Source: Rhodococcus oxybenzonivorans | GTDB taxonomy: Bacteria; Actinomycetota; Actinomycetes; Mycobacteriales; Mycobacteriaceae | NCBI RefSeq assembly: GCF_003130705.1 | Contig: NZ_CP021354.1 | Location: 2,418,001-2,482,000 of the forward strand | Direction: 5' to 3' | Length of the DNA stretch: 64,000 nucleotides | Shown: positions 8,900-17,549 of the stretch, one piece after another | How positions within the stretch are numbered: the first letter of the stretch is position 1 | Layout: each line of letters begins with the position of its first letter | Notes under the pieces: model-generated | The model's database searches: none | What the model was told of the DNA's origin: nothing | The model's input: the letters and a program-made list of their open reading frames with translations, nothing else | Translations under genes and position numbers: made by a program

Positions 8900-9853
8900 T
8901 CAGAAGTAGCCCTCTCGCTTGCGGTCTTCCATGGCCGCTTCGGAAACTCGGTCGTCGCCGCGTGTTGCGCCGCGCTCGGTCAATCGGGATGCCGCGACCT
9001 CGGCGAGGATCGCCTCGTTGTCGGCGGCGTCGGAAAGGACTGCGCCGGTGGTCGATCCATCACCGACAGTGCGGTATCGCACCGACAAGGTCTGCAGTTC
9101 CTCGCCTTCGGTCGGACCGCCCCACACGCCCGGGGTCATCCACATGCCGTCGCGCTGGTACACCGCACGCTGGTGGGCGTAGTAGATGCTGGCGAGTTCG
9201 ACATTGTCGCGGGCGATGTAACGCCAGATGTCGAGTTCCGTGAAGTTGCTGAGCGGGAACACACGGACCTGCTCACCGGGGGAGTGTTTGCCGTTGTACA
9301 GGTTCCACAGTTCGGGGCGCTGCTTCTTCGGGTCCCACTGGCCGAACGCGTTGCGCAGCGAGAAGATGCGCTCCTTGGCCCGGGCGCGTTCTTCGTCGCG
9401 GCGAGCGCCACCGAAGACGGCGTCGAAACGGTTCTCGGCAATCGCGTCGAGCAACGGCACAGTCTGCAGGGGGTTGCGGATCCCGTCGGGACGTTCGGTG
9501 AGGCGACCGTCGGCCAGGTAGTCCTCGACCTTCGCGACGTGCAGGCGCAGGTTGTACTTCGAGACCACGTGGTCGCGGAAGTCCAGCACCTCCTGCAGGT
9601 TGTGGCCGGTGTCGACGTGCAGCAGGGCGAAGGGCAGCGGTGCAGGCCAGAACGCCTTGATGGCCAGATGCAGCAGCACCGTCGAGTCCTTGCCACCCGA
9701 GAAGAGGATGACCGGGCGTTCGAACTCGCCGGCGACCTCACGGAAGATGTGGATCGCTTCCGACTCGAGTGCGTCGAGTGTGTCGAACTGAGTGCCGTTC
9801 AACTGCGGGCGAACGCCCGTGTCGGCAACGGAGGTGGAGAAATCGATGCTCAT
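8900..9853 (-). CDS. cysD: Sulfate adenylyltransferase subunit 2 (CysD)
   Basis: The catalytic subunit of ATP sulfurylase, a PP-loop adenylyltransferase that forms APS in the cytoplasm. It is 317 residues long with the PP-loop SGGKDS at 52-57 and the family motifs HVDTGHNLQEVLDFRD and FGGARRDEERARAKERIFS. The ATG at 9853 overlaps the cysH stop (ATGA) and gives the usual length. A longer open frame upstream is antisense or overlap and is not used. It is coupled to cysH upstream and cysN downstream. Confidence 0.96.
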   Translation of the reverse strand: MSIDFSTSVADTGVRPQLNGTQFDTLDALESEAIHIFREVAGEFERPVILFSGGKDSTVLLHLAIKAFWPAPLPFALLHVDTGHNLQEVLDFRDHVVSKYNLRLHVAKVEDYLADGRLTERPDGIRNPLQTVPLLDAIAENRFDAVFGGARRDEERARAKERIFSLRNAFGQWDPKKQRPELWNLYNGKHSPGEQVRVFPLSNFTELDIWRYIARDNVELASIYYAHQRAVYQRDGMWMTPGVWGGPTEGEELQTLSVRYRTVGDGSTTGAVLSDAADNEAILAEVAASRLTERGATRGDDRVSEAAMEDRKREGYF

Positions 9854-10587
9854 GAGGCGTGCAACCCGCATTCTGTCTTGGCCTGACCGGCCCAGCGGCC
9901 GCTGCGCGGATCGCTGCCGGGGGCTGGCTTGCTGGTGCACGGAGCGCACCCGATGGACGGATAACCTTCGTCGACAAGCGGATTCACGAGAATCGAGTGC
10001 TCGTCGATGTAGGCCTGCATGTCTTCGTCGGACCACGCGGCGATCGGGTTGATCTTCACCAGACCGAACGCCTCGTCGAACGAGATCAGCGGCGCGTTGG
10101 CCCGCGTGGGGGCCTCGACCCGCCGGATGCCGGTGACCCAGGCCTTGTAACCGGCGAGAGTCTTCTTCAGCGGCGCGACCTTGCGCAGTGCGCAGCACCG
10201 GTTGGGCTCACGGGCGAACAGATCCTTGCCCTCCGCCACGTCCTGCTCGGCCACGCTGGCCTCGGCGCGGGCGTTGATGATGTTGACCCCGTACACCTGC
10301 TCCACGGCATCGCGGGTGCCGATGGTCTCCGCGAAGTGATAGCCGGTGTCGAGGAACAGCACGTCCACGCCGGGATGAACCTGGGCGGCGAGGTGGACCA
10401 GAACACCGTCCTGCATGTTCGACGCGACGATGTAGCTGTTCCGATACCCCGTCGCGTCGCTCGCGCCGTCCCCGAACGTCTCTTCGGTCCACTGCAGCAG
10501 CTCGTGCGCGGTGGCACCTTCGAGATTTGATGCTCCGCGCTCGGCTAGGAGCCGGAGATCGTCGTGTGTGGCTGTGGCGAGATTCAC
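9850..10587 (-). CDS. cysH: Assimilatory APS reductase (CysH, iron-sulfur type)
   Basis: Reduces APS to sulfite and AMP with a thioredoxin-type donor. The 245-residue protein has the paired and split cysteines that bind a 4Fe-4S cluster in APS-specific reductases (C131-C132 and C214-x-x-C217), plus the catalytic C-terminal Cys in KTECGLH (Cys240). PAPS-specific enzymes lack the cluster cysteines, so APS is the likely substrate and APS kinase is not needed for assimilation. This fits the decay of cysNC nearby. The GTG start at 10587 overlaps the sirA stop (GTGA), and the stop overlaps the cysD ATG. Confidence 0.95.
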   Translation of the reverse strand: MNLATATHDDLRLLAERGASNLEGATAHELLQWTEETFGDGASDATGYRNSYIVASNMQDGVLVHLAAQVHPGVDVLFLDTGYHFAETIGTRDAVEQVYGVNIINARAEASVAEQDVAEGKDLFAREPNRCCALRKVAPLKKTLAGYKAWVTGIRRVEAPTRANAPLISFDEAFGLVKINPIAAWSDEDMQAYIDEHSILVNPLVDEGYPSIGCAPCTSKPAPGSDPRSGRWAGQAKTECGLHAS

Positions 10588-12311
10588 CGCAAGTCTCCTT
10601 CGTCAGCTCGAACGACCCATTCCGCGAAGCGCTCACCTTCGTTGCGATGCTTCACGAACTGGCGGACGACGCGATCGATGTAGTCACCGAGTTCGGTGCT
10701 GGTGACCTTGTGCTGCCGGAGCTTCCGGCCGAAAGCTGCATCGAAACCGAGGCTGCCACCGAGGTGGACCTGGAAGCCCTCCACCTGGTTGCCTTCGCCG
10801 TCGTCGACGAGCATTCCCTTGAATCCGATGTCGGCGACCTGGGAACGGGCGCACGAGTTGGGGCAGCCGTTGATGTTGATCGTGATTGGCACATCGAGCT
10901 GCGCGTTGATGTCGGCCAGCCGCTGCTCGAGTTCGGGAACCAGCACCTGCGAGCGCTTGCGCGTCTCCGCGAACGACAGCTTGCAGAACTCGATGCCCGA
11001 GCAAGCCATCAGGTTCTTGCGCCAGTGCGACGGACGAGCGGGCAAACCCACCTCGTCCAGGTCGGCGATCAGCTGGTCGAGCTTGTCGTCGGCGACGTCG
11101 AGGATGATCAGCTTCTGGTAGGGCGTGAAGCGGATCTTGTCGCTGCCGGCGCGTTCGGCAGCGTCGGCGACCTTCGCGAGAATGGTGCCCGACACACGGC
11201 CGGCGATGGGCGCGACCCCGACGGCATTGAGGCCGTTGCGGGTCTTCTGCACGCCGACGTGATCGATGGGACGCAGCGGCTTCTCCGGCGCCGGGCCGTC
11301 GATCAGCTTGCGCTTCAGGTACTCGGTCTCGAGCACCTCACGGAACTTCTCGATACCCCAGTCCTTCACGAGGAACTTGAGCCGGGCCTTGGCGCGCAGC
11401 CGGCGGTAGCCGTAGTCACGGAAGATCGAGACAACGGCTTCCCAGACGTCGGCGACCTCGTCGAGCGGCACCCACACGCCCACGCGCTGCGCGAGCATGG
11501 GATTGGTGGACAGTCCGCCGCCGACCCAGAGGTCGAGGCCGGGACCGTGCTCCGGATGGTTGACACCGATGAACGCGACATCGTTGATCTCGTGGACCAC
11601 GTCCTGCTGACCCGAGATGGCGGTCTTGAACTTGCGCGGCAGGTTGGAGTACTCGGGCTTGCCGATGTAGCGGCGGACGATCTCGTCGATCGCGGGCGTG
11701 GGATCGAGGACCTCGGTCAGCGACTCACCGGCGAGAGGCGAACCCAGCACCACGCGCGGGCAGTCGCCGCACGCTTCGGTGGTCTTGAGACCGACACCTT
11801 CGAGGCGCTTCCAGATCTCCGGCACGTTCTCGACCTCGATCCAGTGGTACTGGACGTTCTCGCGGTCCGAGAGGTCGGCGGTGTCGCGGGCGAACTCCGT
11901 GGAGATACCGGCGATGGTGCGGAGCTGTTCGACGTTGAGTGCGCCGGCGTCGCACCGCACCCGCATCATGAAGTACCGGGCCTCGAGCAGGTCGATGTTC
12001 TCGTCACCGGTGAAGGTGCCGTCGTAACCCTGCTCGCGCTGGGTGTAAAGACCCCACCAGCGCATGCGGCCACGCAGGTCGCTCTTGTCGATGCTGTCGA
12101 AACCTTGCTTCGAGTAGATGTTCTCGATGCGTGCCCGGACGTTGAGCGGGTTGTCGTCCTTCTTCGCCTGCTCGTTGGCGTTGAGCGGCTCGCGGTAGCC
12201 GAGGGCCCACTGTCCCTCGGCCCGTCGGCGGGTCGGCTTCGCCGTGCGGGTGCGAGTGGGCGCGGGAGCTGCGTCGGTGGCAGCGGGGGAGGCGTCGGTG
12301 GTCGACGTCAT
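10584..12311 (-). CDS. sirA: Ferredoxin-dependent sulfite reductase (SirA/NirA)
   Basis: A siroheme and 4Fe-4S enzyme that reduces sulfite to sulfide. The 575-residue protein has two ferredoxin-like half-repeats. The cluster and siroheme-binding cysteines lie in ACSGIEFCKLS (near 10975-11003) and NGCPNSCARSQ (near 10843-10875). An Ala/Pro/Thr-rich tail precedes the conserved GQWALGYREPLN. I chose the ATG at 12311 over one nine codons upstream because caggag sits 6-7 bases before it. The family includes nitrite reductases, but CysH/CysD/CysN coupling points to sulfite. A leader peptide gene and a hairpin precede it. Confidence 0.95.
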   Translation of the reverse strand: MTSTTDASPAATDAAPAPTRTRTAKPTRRRAEGQWALGYREPLNANEQAKKDDNPLNVRARIENIYSKQGFDSIDKSDLRGRMRWWGLYTQREQGYDGTFTGDENIDLLEARYFMMRVRCDAGALNVEQLRTIAGISTEFARDTADLSDRENVQYHWIEVENVPEIWKRLEGVGLKTTEACGDCPRVVLGSPLAGESLTEVLDPTPAIDEIVRRYIGKPEYSNLPRKFKTAISGQQDVVHEINDVAFIGVNHPEHGPGLDLWVGGGLSTNPMLAQRVGVWVPLDEVADVWEAVVSIFRDYGYRRLRAKARLKFLVKDWGIEKFREVLETEYLKRKLIDGPAPEKPLRPIDHVGVQKTRNGLNAVGVAPIAGRVSGTILAKVADAAERAGSDKIRFTPYQKLIILDVADDKLDQLIADLDEVGLPARPSHWRKNLMACSGIEFCKLSFAETRKRSQVLVPELEQRLADINAQLDVPITININGCPNSCARSQVADIGFKGMLVDDGEGNQVEGFQVHLGGSLGFDAAFGRKLRQHKVTSTELGDYIDRVVRQFVKHRNEGERFAEWVVRADEGDLR

Positions 12312-12352
12312 GGAGCACTCCTGTGTCTCACGGTGCACCGGCTGAGGCCGAG

Positions 12353-12369
12353 GAGGAACGCTGTTCCTC
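12353..12369 (-). promoter_or_regulatory. sirA: Hairpin just upstream of the sirA ribosome-binding site
   Basis: A perfect 7-bp stem (plus-strand gaggaac / gttcctc) with a 3-nt loop (gct) lies about 40 bases before the sirA ATG and about 60 bases after the stop of the cysteine-rich leader peptide. It is placed where ribosome movement on the leader could change transcription or access to sirA. This function is an inference. Confidence 0.5.
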
Positions 12370-12431
12370 GCTCGGGGCGTACGAATCCGGCCGGAAGTCG
12401 AGAAGAATGATGAACGGGCTGACAGGCTGGT

Positions 12432-12533
12432 TTACTGCGCGCAGCAGGGCAGACAACAACAGCTGCAGACACGCTTGAGATCGACGTGGCGACGTGCCAC
12501 CAGTCGCACTCCGGGTCCGGTCATGCGGTCCAT
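12432..12533 (-). CDS. Cysteine-rich leader peptide of the sulfite-reductase operon
   Basis: A short gene of 33 codons from the ATG at 12533, or 30 from the in-frame ATG at 12524, ending with TAA at 12432-12434. It lies about 120 bases upstream of sirA. The middle is basic (LVARRHVDLKR) and the end is VCSCCCLPCCAQ, six Cys within nine residues. Actinobacterial sulfur operons are known to carry small polycysteine ORFs whose translation senses charged tRNA-Cys, and this has that form and place. No strong ribosome-binding site is visible, so it may be translated from a leaderless or near-leaderless mRNA. It is likely regulatory rather than a functional protein. Confidence 0.8.
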   Translation of the reverse strand: MDRMTGPGVRLVARRHVDLKRVCSCCCLPCCAQ

Positions 12534-12682
12534 TGTGCCACGTCAGATCGCTGACTCCGAGCCGGGGACCGATTTCCACCATTTTTGCGGGAAATATCAC
12601 GCTTGCGCGCATTTCTTCCGGTCGGTCGGGAGGTGACACGGCCCGTGGAATCGCGCGACGCAACACCGTGGACACTGGAGGA

Positions 12683-13891
12683 GTGAGCGGAACGAGTACG
12701 ACCCCCGGCAGTCTGCGCGAGGCGGGCCCCTTCGTGCTGCCGGAACGGTCTCTCGCCGGTGTGGGAAGTCGTCCGTTCGGCATCTACATCCACGTTCCGT
12801 TCTGCGCCACACGCTGCGGTTACTGCGATTTCAACACCTACACGGCCGGTGAACTCGGCACGTCGGCGTCCCCGCAGTCGTGGATGGAGGGATTGCGCCG
12901 CGAACTCGACGCGGCAGCGGAGCTGACCGGGGCGCCGGCCGTCGACACGGTGTTCGTGGGCGGCGGTACCCCTTCACTGCTGGGCGGTGACGGTTTGGCC
13001 GACGTCCTCGGCGCCGTCTGCGCGAGCTTCGGGCTGGCCGATGGCGCCGAGGTCACCACGGAATCGAACCCCGAGTCGACATCGCCGGAGTTCTTCGACC
13101 GGCTCCGCGCAGGCGGGTACACCCGCGTCTCGCTGGGCATGCAGTCCGCAGCCCAGCACGTCCTGAAAGTGCTCGATCGGACGCACACTCCCGGTCGGGC
13201 GGTCGCCGCCGCCCTCGAAGCGCGGGCCGCCGGGTTCGAGCACGTCAACCTCGACCTCATCTACGGCACACCGGGCGAACGCGACGAGGACCTCGACCTC
13301 TCGCTGGATGCGGTGCTCTCGGCGGGGGTCGACCACGTCTCGGCCTACGCGCTGATCGTCGAGGACGGTACCGCGCTGGCCAGGAAAGTCCGTCGAGGTG
13401 AACTGCCCGCACCGGACGACGACGTGCTGGCATCGCGCTACGAACGTATCGACGCCCGCCTCGCCGACGCCGGCCTGACCTGGTACGAGGTGTCGAACTG
13501 GGCTGTGAGCGGAGCGGAATGCCGGCACAACCTGGGGTACTGGGACGGCGGTGACTGGTGGGGAGCCGGCCCGGGCGCCCACAGTCACGTCGGGGGCGTG
13601 CGCTGGTGGAATGTCAAACACCCGGCCCGCTATGCCGAGCAGCTCGCGGCCGGATCGCTACCGGTCGGCGGAAGTGAACACCTCACCGACGAGGATCGCC
13701 ACCTCGAACGGGTGATGCTGACCGCACGGTTGCGGACAGGCCTGCCGGTCGCCGAGCTCGACTCCGGGGAACGCCGCTCCGCCGACGCAGTAGTGAAGGA
13801 CGGGCTTCTGCTGCGAGACGGCGACCACCTGGTGCTGACCGATCGGGGACGGCTCCTCGCCGATGCCGTGGTCAGGACCGTTCTCCGGTAG
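12683..13891 (+). CDS. hemW: HemW-like radical SAM heme chaperone
   Basis: A 402-residue radical SAM protein with C41-x3-C45-x2-C48 (CATRCGYC) for the 4Fe-4S/SAM cluster and GGGTPSLL shortly after. It is related to oxygen-independent coproporphyrinogen III oxidase, but the FNTYTAGELG context and the position before hrcA match HemW of mycobacteria, which transfers heme rather than oxidising coproporphyrinogen. The start is uncertain: GTG at 12683, or GTG at 12668 five codons upstream. It is divergent from sirA, and the 370 bp between them holds the leader peptide. Confidence 0.9.
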   Translation: MSGTSTTPGSLREAGPFVLPERSLAGVGSRPFGIYIHVPFCATRCGYCDFNTYTAGELGTSASPQSWMEGLRRELDAAAELTGAPAVDTVFVGGGTPSLLGGDGLADVLGAVCASFGLADGAEVTTESNPESTSPEFFDRLRAGGYTRVSLGMQSAAQHVLKVLDRTHTPGRAVAAALEARAAGFEHVNLDLIYGTPGERDEDLDLSLDAVLSAGVDHVSAYALIVEDGTALARKVRRGELPAPDDDVLASRYERIDARLADAGLTWYEVSNWAVSGAECRHNLGYWDGGDWWGAGPGAHSHVGGVRWWNVKHPARYAEQLAAGSLPVGGSEHLTDEDRHLERVMLTARLRTGLPVAELDSGERRSADAVVKDGLLLRDGDHLVLTDRGRLLADAVVRTVLR

Positions 13892-13902
13892 CCGGGCCGC
13901 GA

Positions 13903-14220
13903 TCAGGCGGTCACGATCCCTGGCATCTCGTCGTAGTCGAACACCCGCGCGTGCAGCACCACCCGGTTCCGCAGGGCCGACCGCACCGCCCGGTGTAGTC
14001 CGTCCTCGAGGTACAGCACCCCATGCCACTGCACGGCGTGCGGAAAGAGGTCGCCGTAGAACGTCGAATCCTCGGACAGCAGCCGGTCGAGTTCCAGAAC
14101 CTTGGTCGTGGTGACGATTTCGTCGAGTCGAACCTGCCGCGGCGGGATCTTGGACCAGTCGCGCAGCGACAGACCGTGGTCCGGGTAGGGCTTGCCGTCC
14201 ATGACACCTTTGAAAATCAT
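13903..14220 (-). CDS. Conserved actinobacterial protein of unknown function (ParB-fold-like motif)
   Basis: A 105-residue protein starting [13 protein letters not shown] at the ATG at 14220. The same position, next to hrcA, is filled by a conserved hypothetical in mycobacteria. A segment near the C-terminus, [24 protein letters not shown], resembles the D-G-x-H-R motif of ParB/sulfiredoxin-fold proteins, but I cannot confirm the fold. It is convergent with hemW (11-bp gap) and divergent from hrcA. No enzyme function can be assigned. Confidence 0.8.
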   Translation of the reverse strand: MIFKGVMDGKPYPDHGLSLRDWSKIPPRQVRLDEIVTTTKVLELDRLLSEDSTFYGDLFPHAVQWHGVLYLEDGLHRAVRSALRNRVVLHARVFDYDEMPGIVTA

Positions 14221-14343
14221 CGCCTCGTCATCCGCCCGTAGTCGTGCCGTGCGCTCATCGACGCCCGAATATCCAGCTGGTCACCGATGCGCGACTTCCG
14301 GTCACCACAGTAAGGCCTCGACGGGTGCGGGCGTCCGGACGAT

Positions 14344-14349
14344 TAGACT
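14344..14349 (+). promoter_or_regulatory. Candidate -10 element (tagact) upstream of hrcA
   Basis: A TANNNT hexamer lies 117 bp before the hrcA start. If used, it gives a leader of about 110 nt that contains the inverted repeat at 14402-14426. No clear -35 was found. Confidence 0.35.
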
Positions 14350-14401
14350 GGATCGAGCCGCGATGCACGTGCCTACGCACGGAGCTCAGGGGACGTGAGG
14401 G

Positions 14402-14426
14402 CCTCACCGAACCCGGTTCGGTGAGG
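14402..14426 (+). promoter_or_regulatory. 12-bp inverted repeat in the hrcA upstream region
   Basis: Perfect inverted repeat cctcaccgaacc / ggttcggtgagg around a single central base, 40 bp before hrcA. It is not a CIRCE element (ttagcactc-N9-gagtgctaa). It could be an mRNA hairpin, an attenuator or an operator for another regulator. Confidence 0.6.
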
Positions 14427-14465
14427 GCCGTATTCGTGATGATCGAGAACTGGAGGTGGATGGCG

Positions 14466-15509
14466 GTGTCGAGTACTGACGACAGACGTTTCGAGGTTCT
14501 ACGCGCGATCGTCGCCGACTACGTCTCCACACAGGAGCCCGTGGGGTCCAAAGCGCTGGTCGAGCGGCACAACCTGGGGGTTTCCAGCGCCACCGTGCGC
14601 AATGACATGGCCTTCCTCGAGAACGAGGGATACATCGCCCAGCCGCACACGAGTTCCGGCCGCGTGCCCACGGACAAGGGTTACCGGCAGTTCGTGGACC
14701 GCATCGCCGAAGTGAAGCCCTTGTCGACCGCGGAACGGCGCGCCATCCTGGAGTTCCTCGAGTCGGGTGTCGACCTGGACGACGTGCTCCGGCGGGGCGT
14801 GCGGCTCCTCGCGCAACTGACGCGGCAGGTCGCGGTTGTGCAATATCCCACACTTTCGGCGTCGAGCGTTCGCCATCTCGAGGTGGTCGCCCTGACACCC
14901 GCTCGGCTGCTGCTGGTGCTGATCACCGACTCCGGCCGCGTCGATCAACGCATCGTCGAACTCGGTGACGTCCTCGACGACGAAGACCTCGCACGACTGC
15001 GCAGGCTCCTCGGCGGCGCTCTCGAAGGCAAGCGGCTGGCGGCGGCGTCGATCGCCGTGTCGGAACTCGCCGAAGAGGCGCCCGAAGACCTCCGCGACGC
15101 CGTGGTCCGTTCGGCCACCGTGCTCGTGGAAACGCTCGTCGAACATCCCGAGGAGCGACTGGTGCTCGGCGGCACGGCGAACCTCACCCGCAACGCCGCC
15201 GATTTCACCGGTATCAGCGGGCTGCCCGGTTCGTTGCGGGCCGTCCTCGAGGCGCTCGAGGAGCAGGTGGTGGTCCTGAAACTGCTGGCCGCCACCCAGG
15301 ATGCCGGCACCGTCACCGTGCGGATCGGCGAAGAAACACAGGTGGAGCAGATGCGCGGCACCTCGGTCATTTCCACCGGCTACGGCGCCGCCGGCACCGT
15401 GCTCGGCGGCATGGGAGTGCTCGGACCTACCCGAATGGACTATCCGGGAACAATCGCGTCGGTGGCAGCCGTTGCCAGATACATCGGCCAGGTACTCGCC
15501 GAGCGGTAA
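14466..15509 (+). CDS. hrcA: Heat-shock repressor HrcA
   Basis: A transcription repressor of class I heat-shock genes that binds CIRCE operators and is kept active by GroEL. The 347-residue protein has an N-terminal winged helix ([22 protein letters not shown], then [19 protein letters not shown]) and C-terminal GAF-like and inserted domains. I chose the GTG at 14466 (VSSTDDR), nine bases after ggagg, over the ATG at 14460, which leaves only three. The neighbour downstream is dnaJ2, the usual actinobacterial pair. No CIRCE element is visible in the window, so its targets (groEL, groES) lie elsewhere. Confidence 0.95.
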   Translation: MSSTDDRRFEVLRAIVADYVSTQEPVGSKALVERHNLGVSSATVRNDMAFLENEGYIAQPHTSSGRVPTDKGYRQFVDRIAEVKPLSTAERRAILEFLESGVDLDDVLRRGVRLLAQLTRQVAVVQYPTLSASSVRHLEVVALTPARLLLVLITDSGRVDQRIVELGDVLDDEDLARLRRLLGGALEGKRLAAASIAVSELAEEAPEDLRDAVVRSATVLVETLVEHPEERLVLGGTANLTRNAADFTGISGLPGSLRAVLEALEEQVVVLKLLAATQDAGTVTVRIGEETQVEQMRGTSVISTGYGAAGTVLGGMGVLGPTRMDYPGTIASVAAVARYIGQVLAER

Positions 15510-15598
15510 CCGCCGGACCCATGAGCTCGACGGGAGCCGGGGACGCGAAGACGGATCAATAGCGAGATGACGAAGTAGAGAAGGACGAGAGACTCAAC

Positions 15599-16750
15599 GT
15601 GGCACGGGATTACTACGCAACGCTCGGCGTCGACCAGAAGGCGACCGACCAGGAGCTCAAGCGCGCCTACCGCAAGCTTGCGAGGGAACTGCATCCCGAC
15701 GTGAACCCCGACGAGTCGGCGCAGGCTCGGTTCCGGGAGATCTCGACGGCCTACGAGGTGCTGTCCGACCCGGAGAAGCGGCGCATCGTCGATCTCGGTG
15801 GCGACCCGCTGTCCTCCGGCGGTGGTGGTGCGGGTGCCGGCTTCGGAGGCGGTTTCGGTGGCGGCCTCGGCGACGTGTTCGAAGCGTTCTTCGGTGGCGG
15901 AGGTGGCGCGGGACGCGGTCCCCGCGGCCGGGTGCAGCCCGGAGCGGACTCCCTCCTGCGCACCCGTCTGACGCTGGCCGAATGCGCGACCGGCGTGAGC
16001 AAGCAGGTCGCGGTCGAGACGGCGATCCTGTGCGACAGCTGCACCGGCTCCGGCACCAACGGAAACTCCAAGCCCGTGCGCTGTGAGACGTGTGGCGGTG
16101 CCGGTGAAGTGCAGTCTGTCCAGCGTTCGTTCCTCGGTCAGGTGATGACCTCCCGTCCGTGTCCGACGTGCCGCGGCGCGGGCGAAACCATTCCGGATCC
16201 CTGCCACAAGTGCGGCGGCGACGGCCGCGTGCGCGCCCGCCGCGACATCACCGTCAAGGTCCCTGCCGGCGTCGCCGGAGGTATGCGGATCCGGCTCGCC
16301 GCGCAGGGCGAGGTCGGCCCCGGCGGTGGTCCGGCCGGTGACCTGTACGTCGAGGTCGTCGAGCAGGCACACGAGGTATTCGTCCGCGACGGCGAAGATC
16401 TGCACTGCACCGTCCGGGTTCCGATGGTCGACGCCGCGCTCGGAACCACGGTCACCATCGACACCATCATCGACGGCCCCAAGGACATCGTCATCGAACC
16501 CGGCACCCAGCCCGGGTCGGTGACGGTCCTGCGCGGACACGGCATGCCGAAGCTGCGCTCCGGTGTACGCGGCGACGTGCACGCGCACCTCGAGGTCGTC
16601 GTGCCCTCGCGCCTCGACCACAAGGAAGCCAAGCTTCTCCGCGAGCTGCGCGATCTGCGTGACCGGGACGTCGCCGAGGTCGTCTCCACCCAGTCGCAAC
16701 ACAGCGGCGGGCTGTTCTCCCGTCTGCGCGAAGCGTTCAGCGGCCGCTGA
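15599..16750 (+). CDS. dnaJ2: Chaperone DnaJ (DnaJ2 type)
   Basis: An Hsp40 co-chaperone that stimulates DnaK. The 383-residue protein has the J domain with HPD at 32-34, a Gly/Phe-rich linker (about 75-115), a zinc domain with four CxxCxGxG repeats ([32 protein letters not shown]), and the C-terminal substrate domain. The GTG start at 15599 reads [13 protein letters not shown]. It follows hrcA by 89 bp and abuts rsmE, matching mycobacterial dnaJ2. Confidence 0.96.
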   Translation: MARDYYATLGVDQKATDQELKRAYRKLARELHPDVNPDESAQARFREISTAYEVLSDPEKRRIVDLGGDPLSSGGGGAGAGFGGGFGGGLGDVFEAFFGGGGGAGRGPRGRVQPGADSLLRTRLTLAECATGVSKQVAVETAILCDSCTGSGTNGNSKPVRCETCGGAGEVQSVQRSFLGQVMTSRPCPTCRGAGETIPDPCHKCGGDGRVRARRDITVKVPAGVAGGMRIRLAAQGEVGPGGGPAGDLYVEVVEQAHEVFVRDGEDLHCTVRVPMVDAALGTTVTIDTIIDGPKDIVIEPGTQPGSVTVLRGHGMPKLRSGVRGDVHAHLEVVVPSRLDHKEAKLLRELRDLRDRDVAEVVSTQSQHSGGLFSRLREAFSGR

Positions 16751-16752
16751 CG

Positions 16753-17514
16753 GTGGCGGCCACCGTCTTCTTCCTCGACCCCCTGCCCGAGGTCGGGCAG
16801 ACCGCGGTGCTCGACGGCCCCGAGGGCAGGCACGCGGCCACCGTGCGCCGAATCGGTGTCGGTGAGCGGATCGTCCTCGCCGATGGACGCGGCGGCCTCG
16901 CAGACACCGAAGTCACCGCAGCCGGAAAGGACCGGCTCGAACTCACCGTCCACGAGCGTCGTCAGGTATCTGCGGCGTCCCCCACGGTCACGGTGATCCA
17001 GGCACTGCCGAAGGCGGACCGCTCGGAGCTGGCCGTCGAACTCGCCACCGAGGCCGGTGTCGATGCGATCATTCCCTGGCAGTCGTCGCGGTGCGTGGCC
17101 AAGTGGGAGGGTCCCAAGGTGGCGAAGGGCGTCGCCCGCTGGCGTAGCGCCGCACTGGCCGCCGCCAAGCAGTCGCGGCGGGCGATCGTGCCCGAGGTGT
17201 CGGAGCTGCACCGCACCGCCGGAATGCTCGCCGTCGTGCGTGAGGTGGTGGGCCGCGGCGGAGTCGTCGCGGTGCTGCACGAAGCGGCCACACAGGGTCT
17301 CGCCGAACTGCCACTGCGTTCGGCCGCAGAGATTGTGCTCGTCGTTGGACCCGAGGGCGGCCTCGCCGACGACGAGGTCGCCTCGTTGACGGAGGCCGGC
17401 GCTGTTCCCGTACTGCTGGGACCGCACGTCTTGCGGACCTCCACGGCAGCCGCGGTCGCCCTCGGGGCCCTCGGCGTGCTCACGGACCGCTGGGGCGCCG
17501 CCCCCATCGCCTGA
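16753..17514 (+). CDS. rsmE: 16S rRNA m3U1498 methyltransferase RsmE
   Basis: Methylates N3 of U1498 in 16S rRNA using SAM. The 253-residue protein has an N-terminal PUA-like RNA-binding part (PLPEVGQTAVLDGPEGRHAATVRR) and a C-terminal SPOUT domain with the knotted SAM motif VVGPEGGLADDEV, then LGPHVLRTSTAA. The GTG start lies two bases after the dnaJ2 stop, so it is co-transcribed. The same gene order is seen in mycobacteria. Confidence 0.95.
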   Translation: MAATVFFLDPLPEVGQTAVLDGPEGRHAATVRRIGVGERIVLADGRGGLADTEVTAAGKDRLELTVHERRQVSAASPTVTVIQALPKADRSELAVELATEAGVDAIIPWQSSRCVAKWEGPKVAKGVARWRSAALAAAKQSRRAIVPEVSELHRTAGMLAVVREVVGRGGVVAVLHEAATQGLAELPLRSAAEIVLVVGPEGGLADDEVASLTEAGAVPVLLGPHVLRTSTAAAVALGALGVLTDRWGAAPIA

Positions 17515-17535
17515 CGCTGCGTCTTCGTCGCCGAT

Positions 17536-17541
17536 TAATCT
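17536..17541 (+). promoter_or_regulatory. Candidate -10 element for a leaderless transcript (taatct)
   Basis: TAATCT ends eight bases before the GTG at 17550, with no ribosome-binding site between. The spacing fits transcription starting at the start codon. Confidence 0.45.
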
Positions 17542-17549
17542 GACTGGCC

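Noticed and set aside
14221..14465. A CIRCE operator in front of hrcA
   Set aside because: No ttagcactc-N9-gagtgctaa or near match is present. Only an unrelated inverted repeat is seen.
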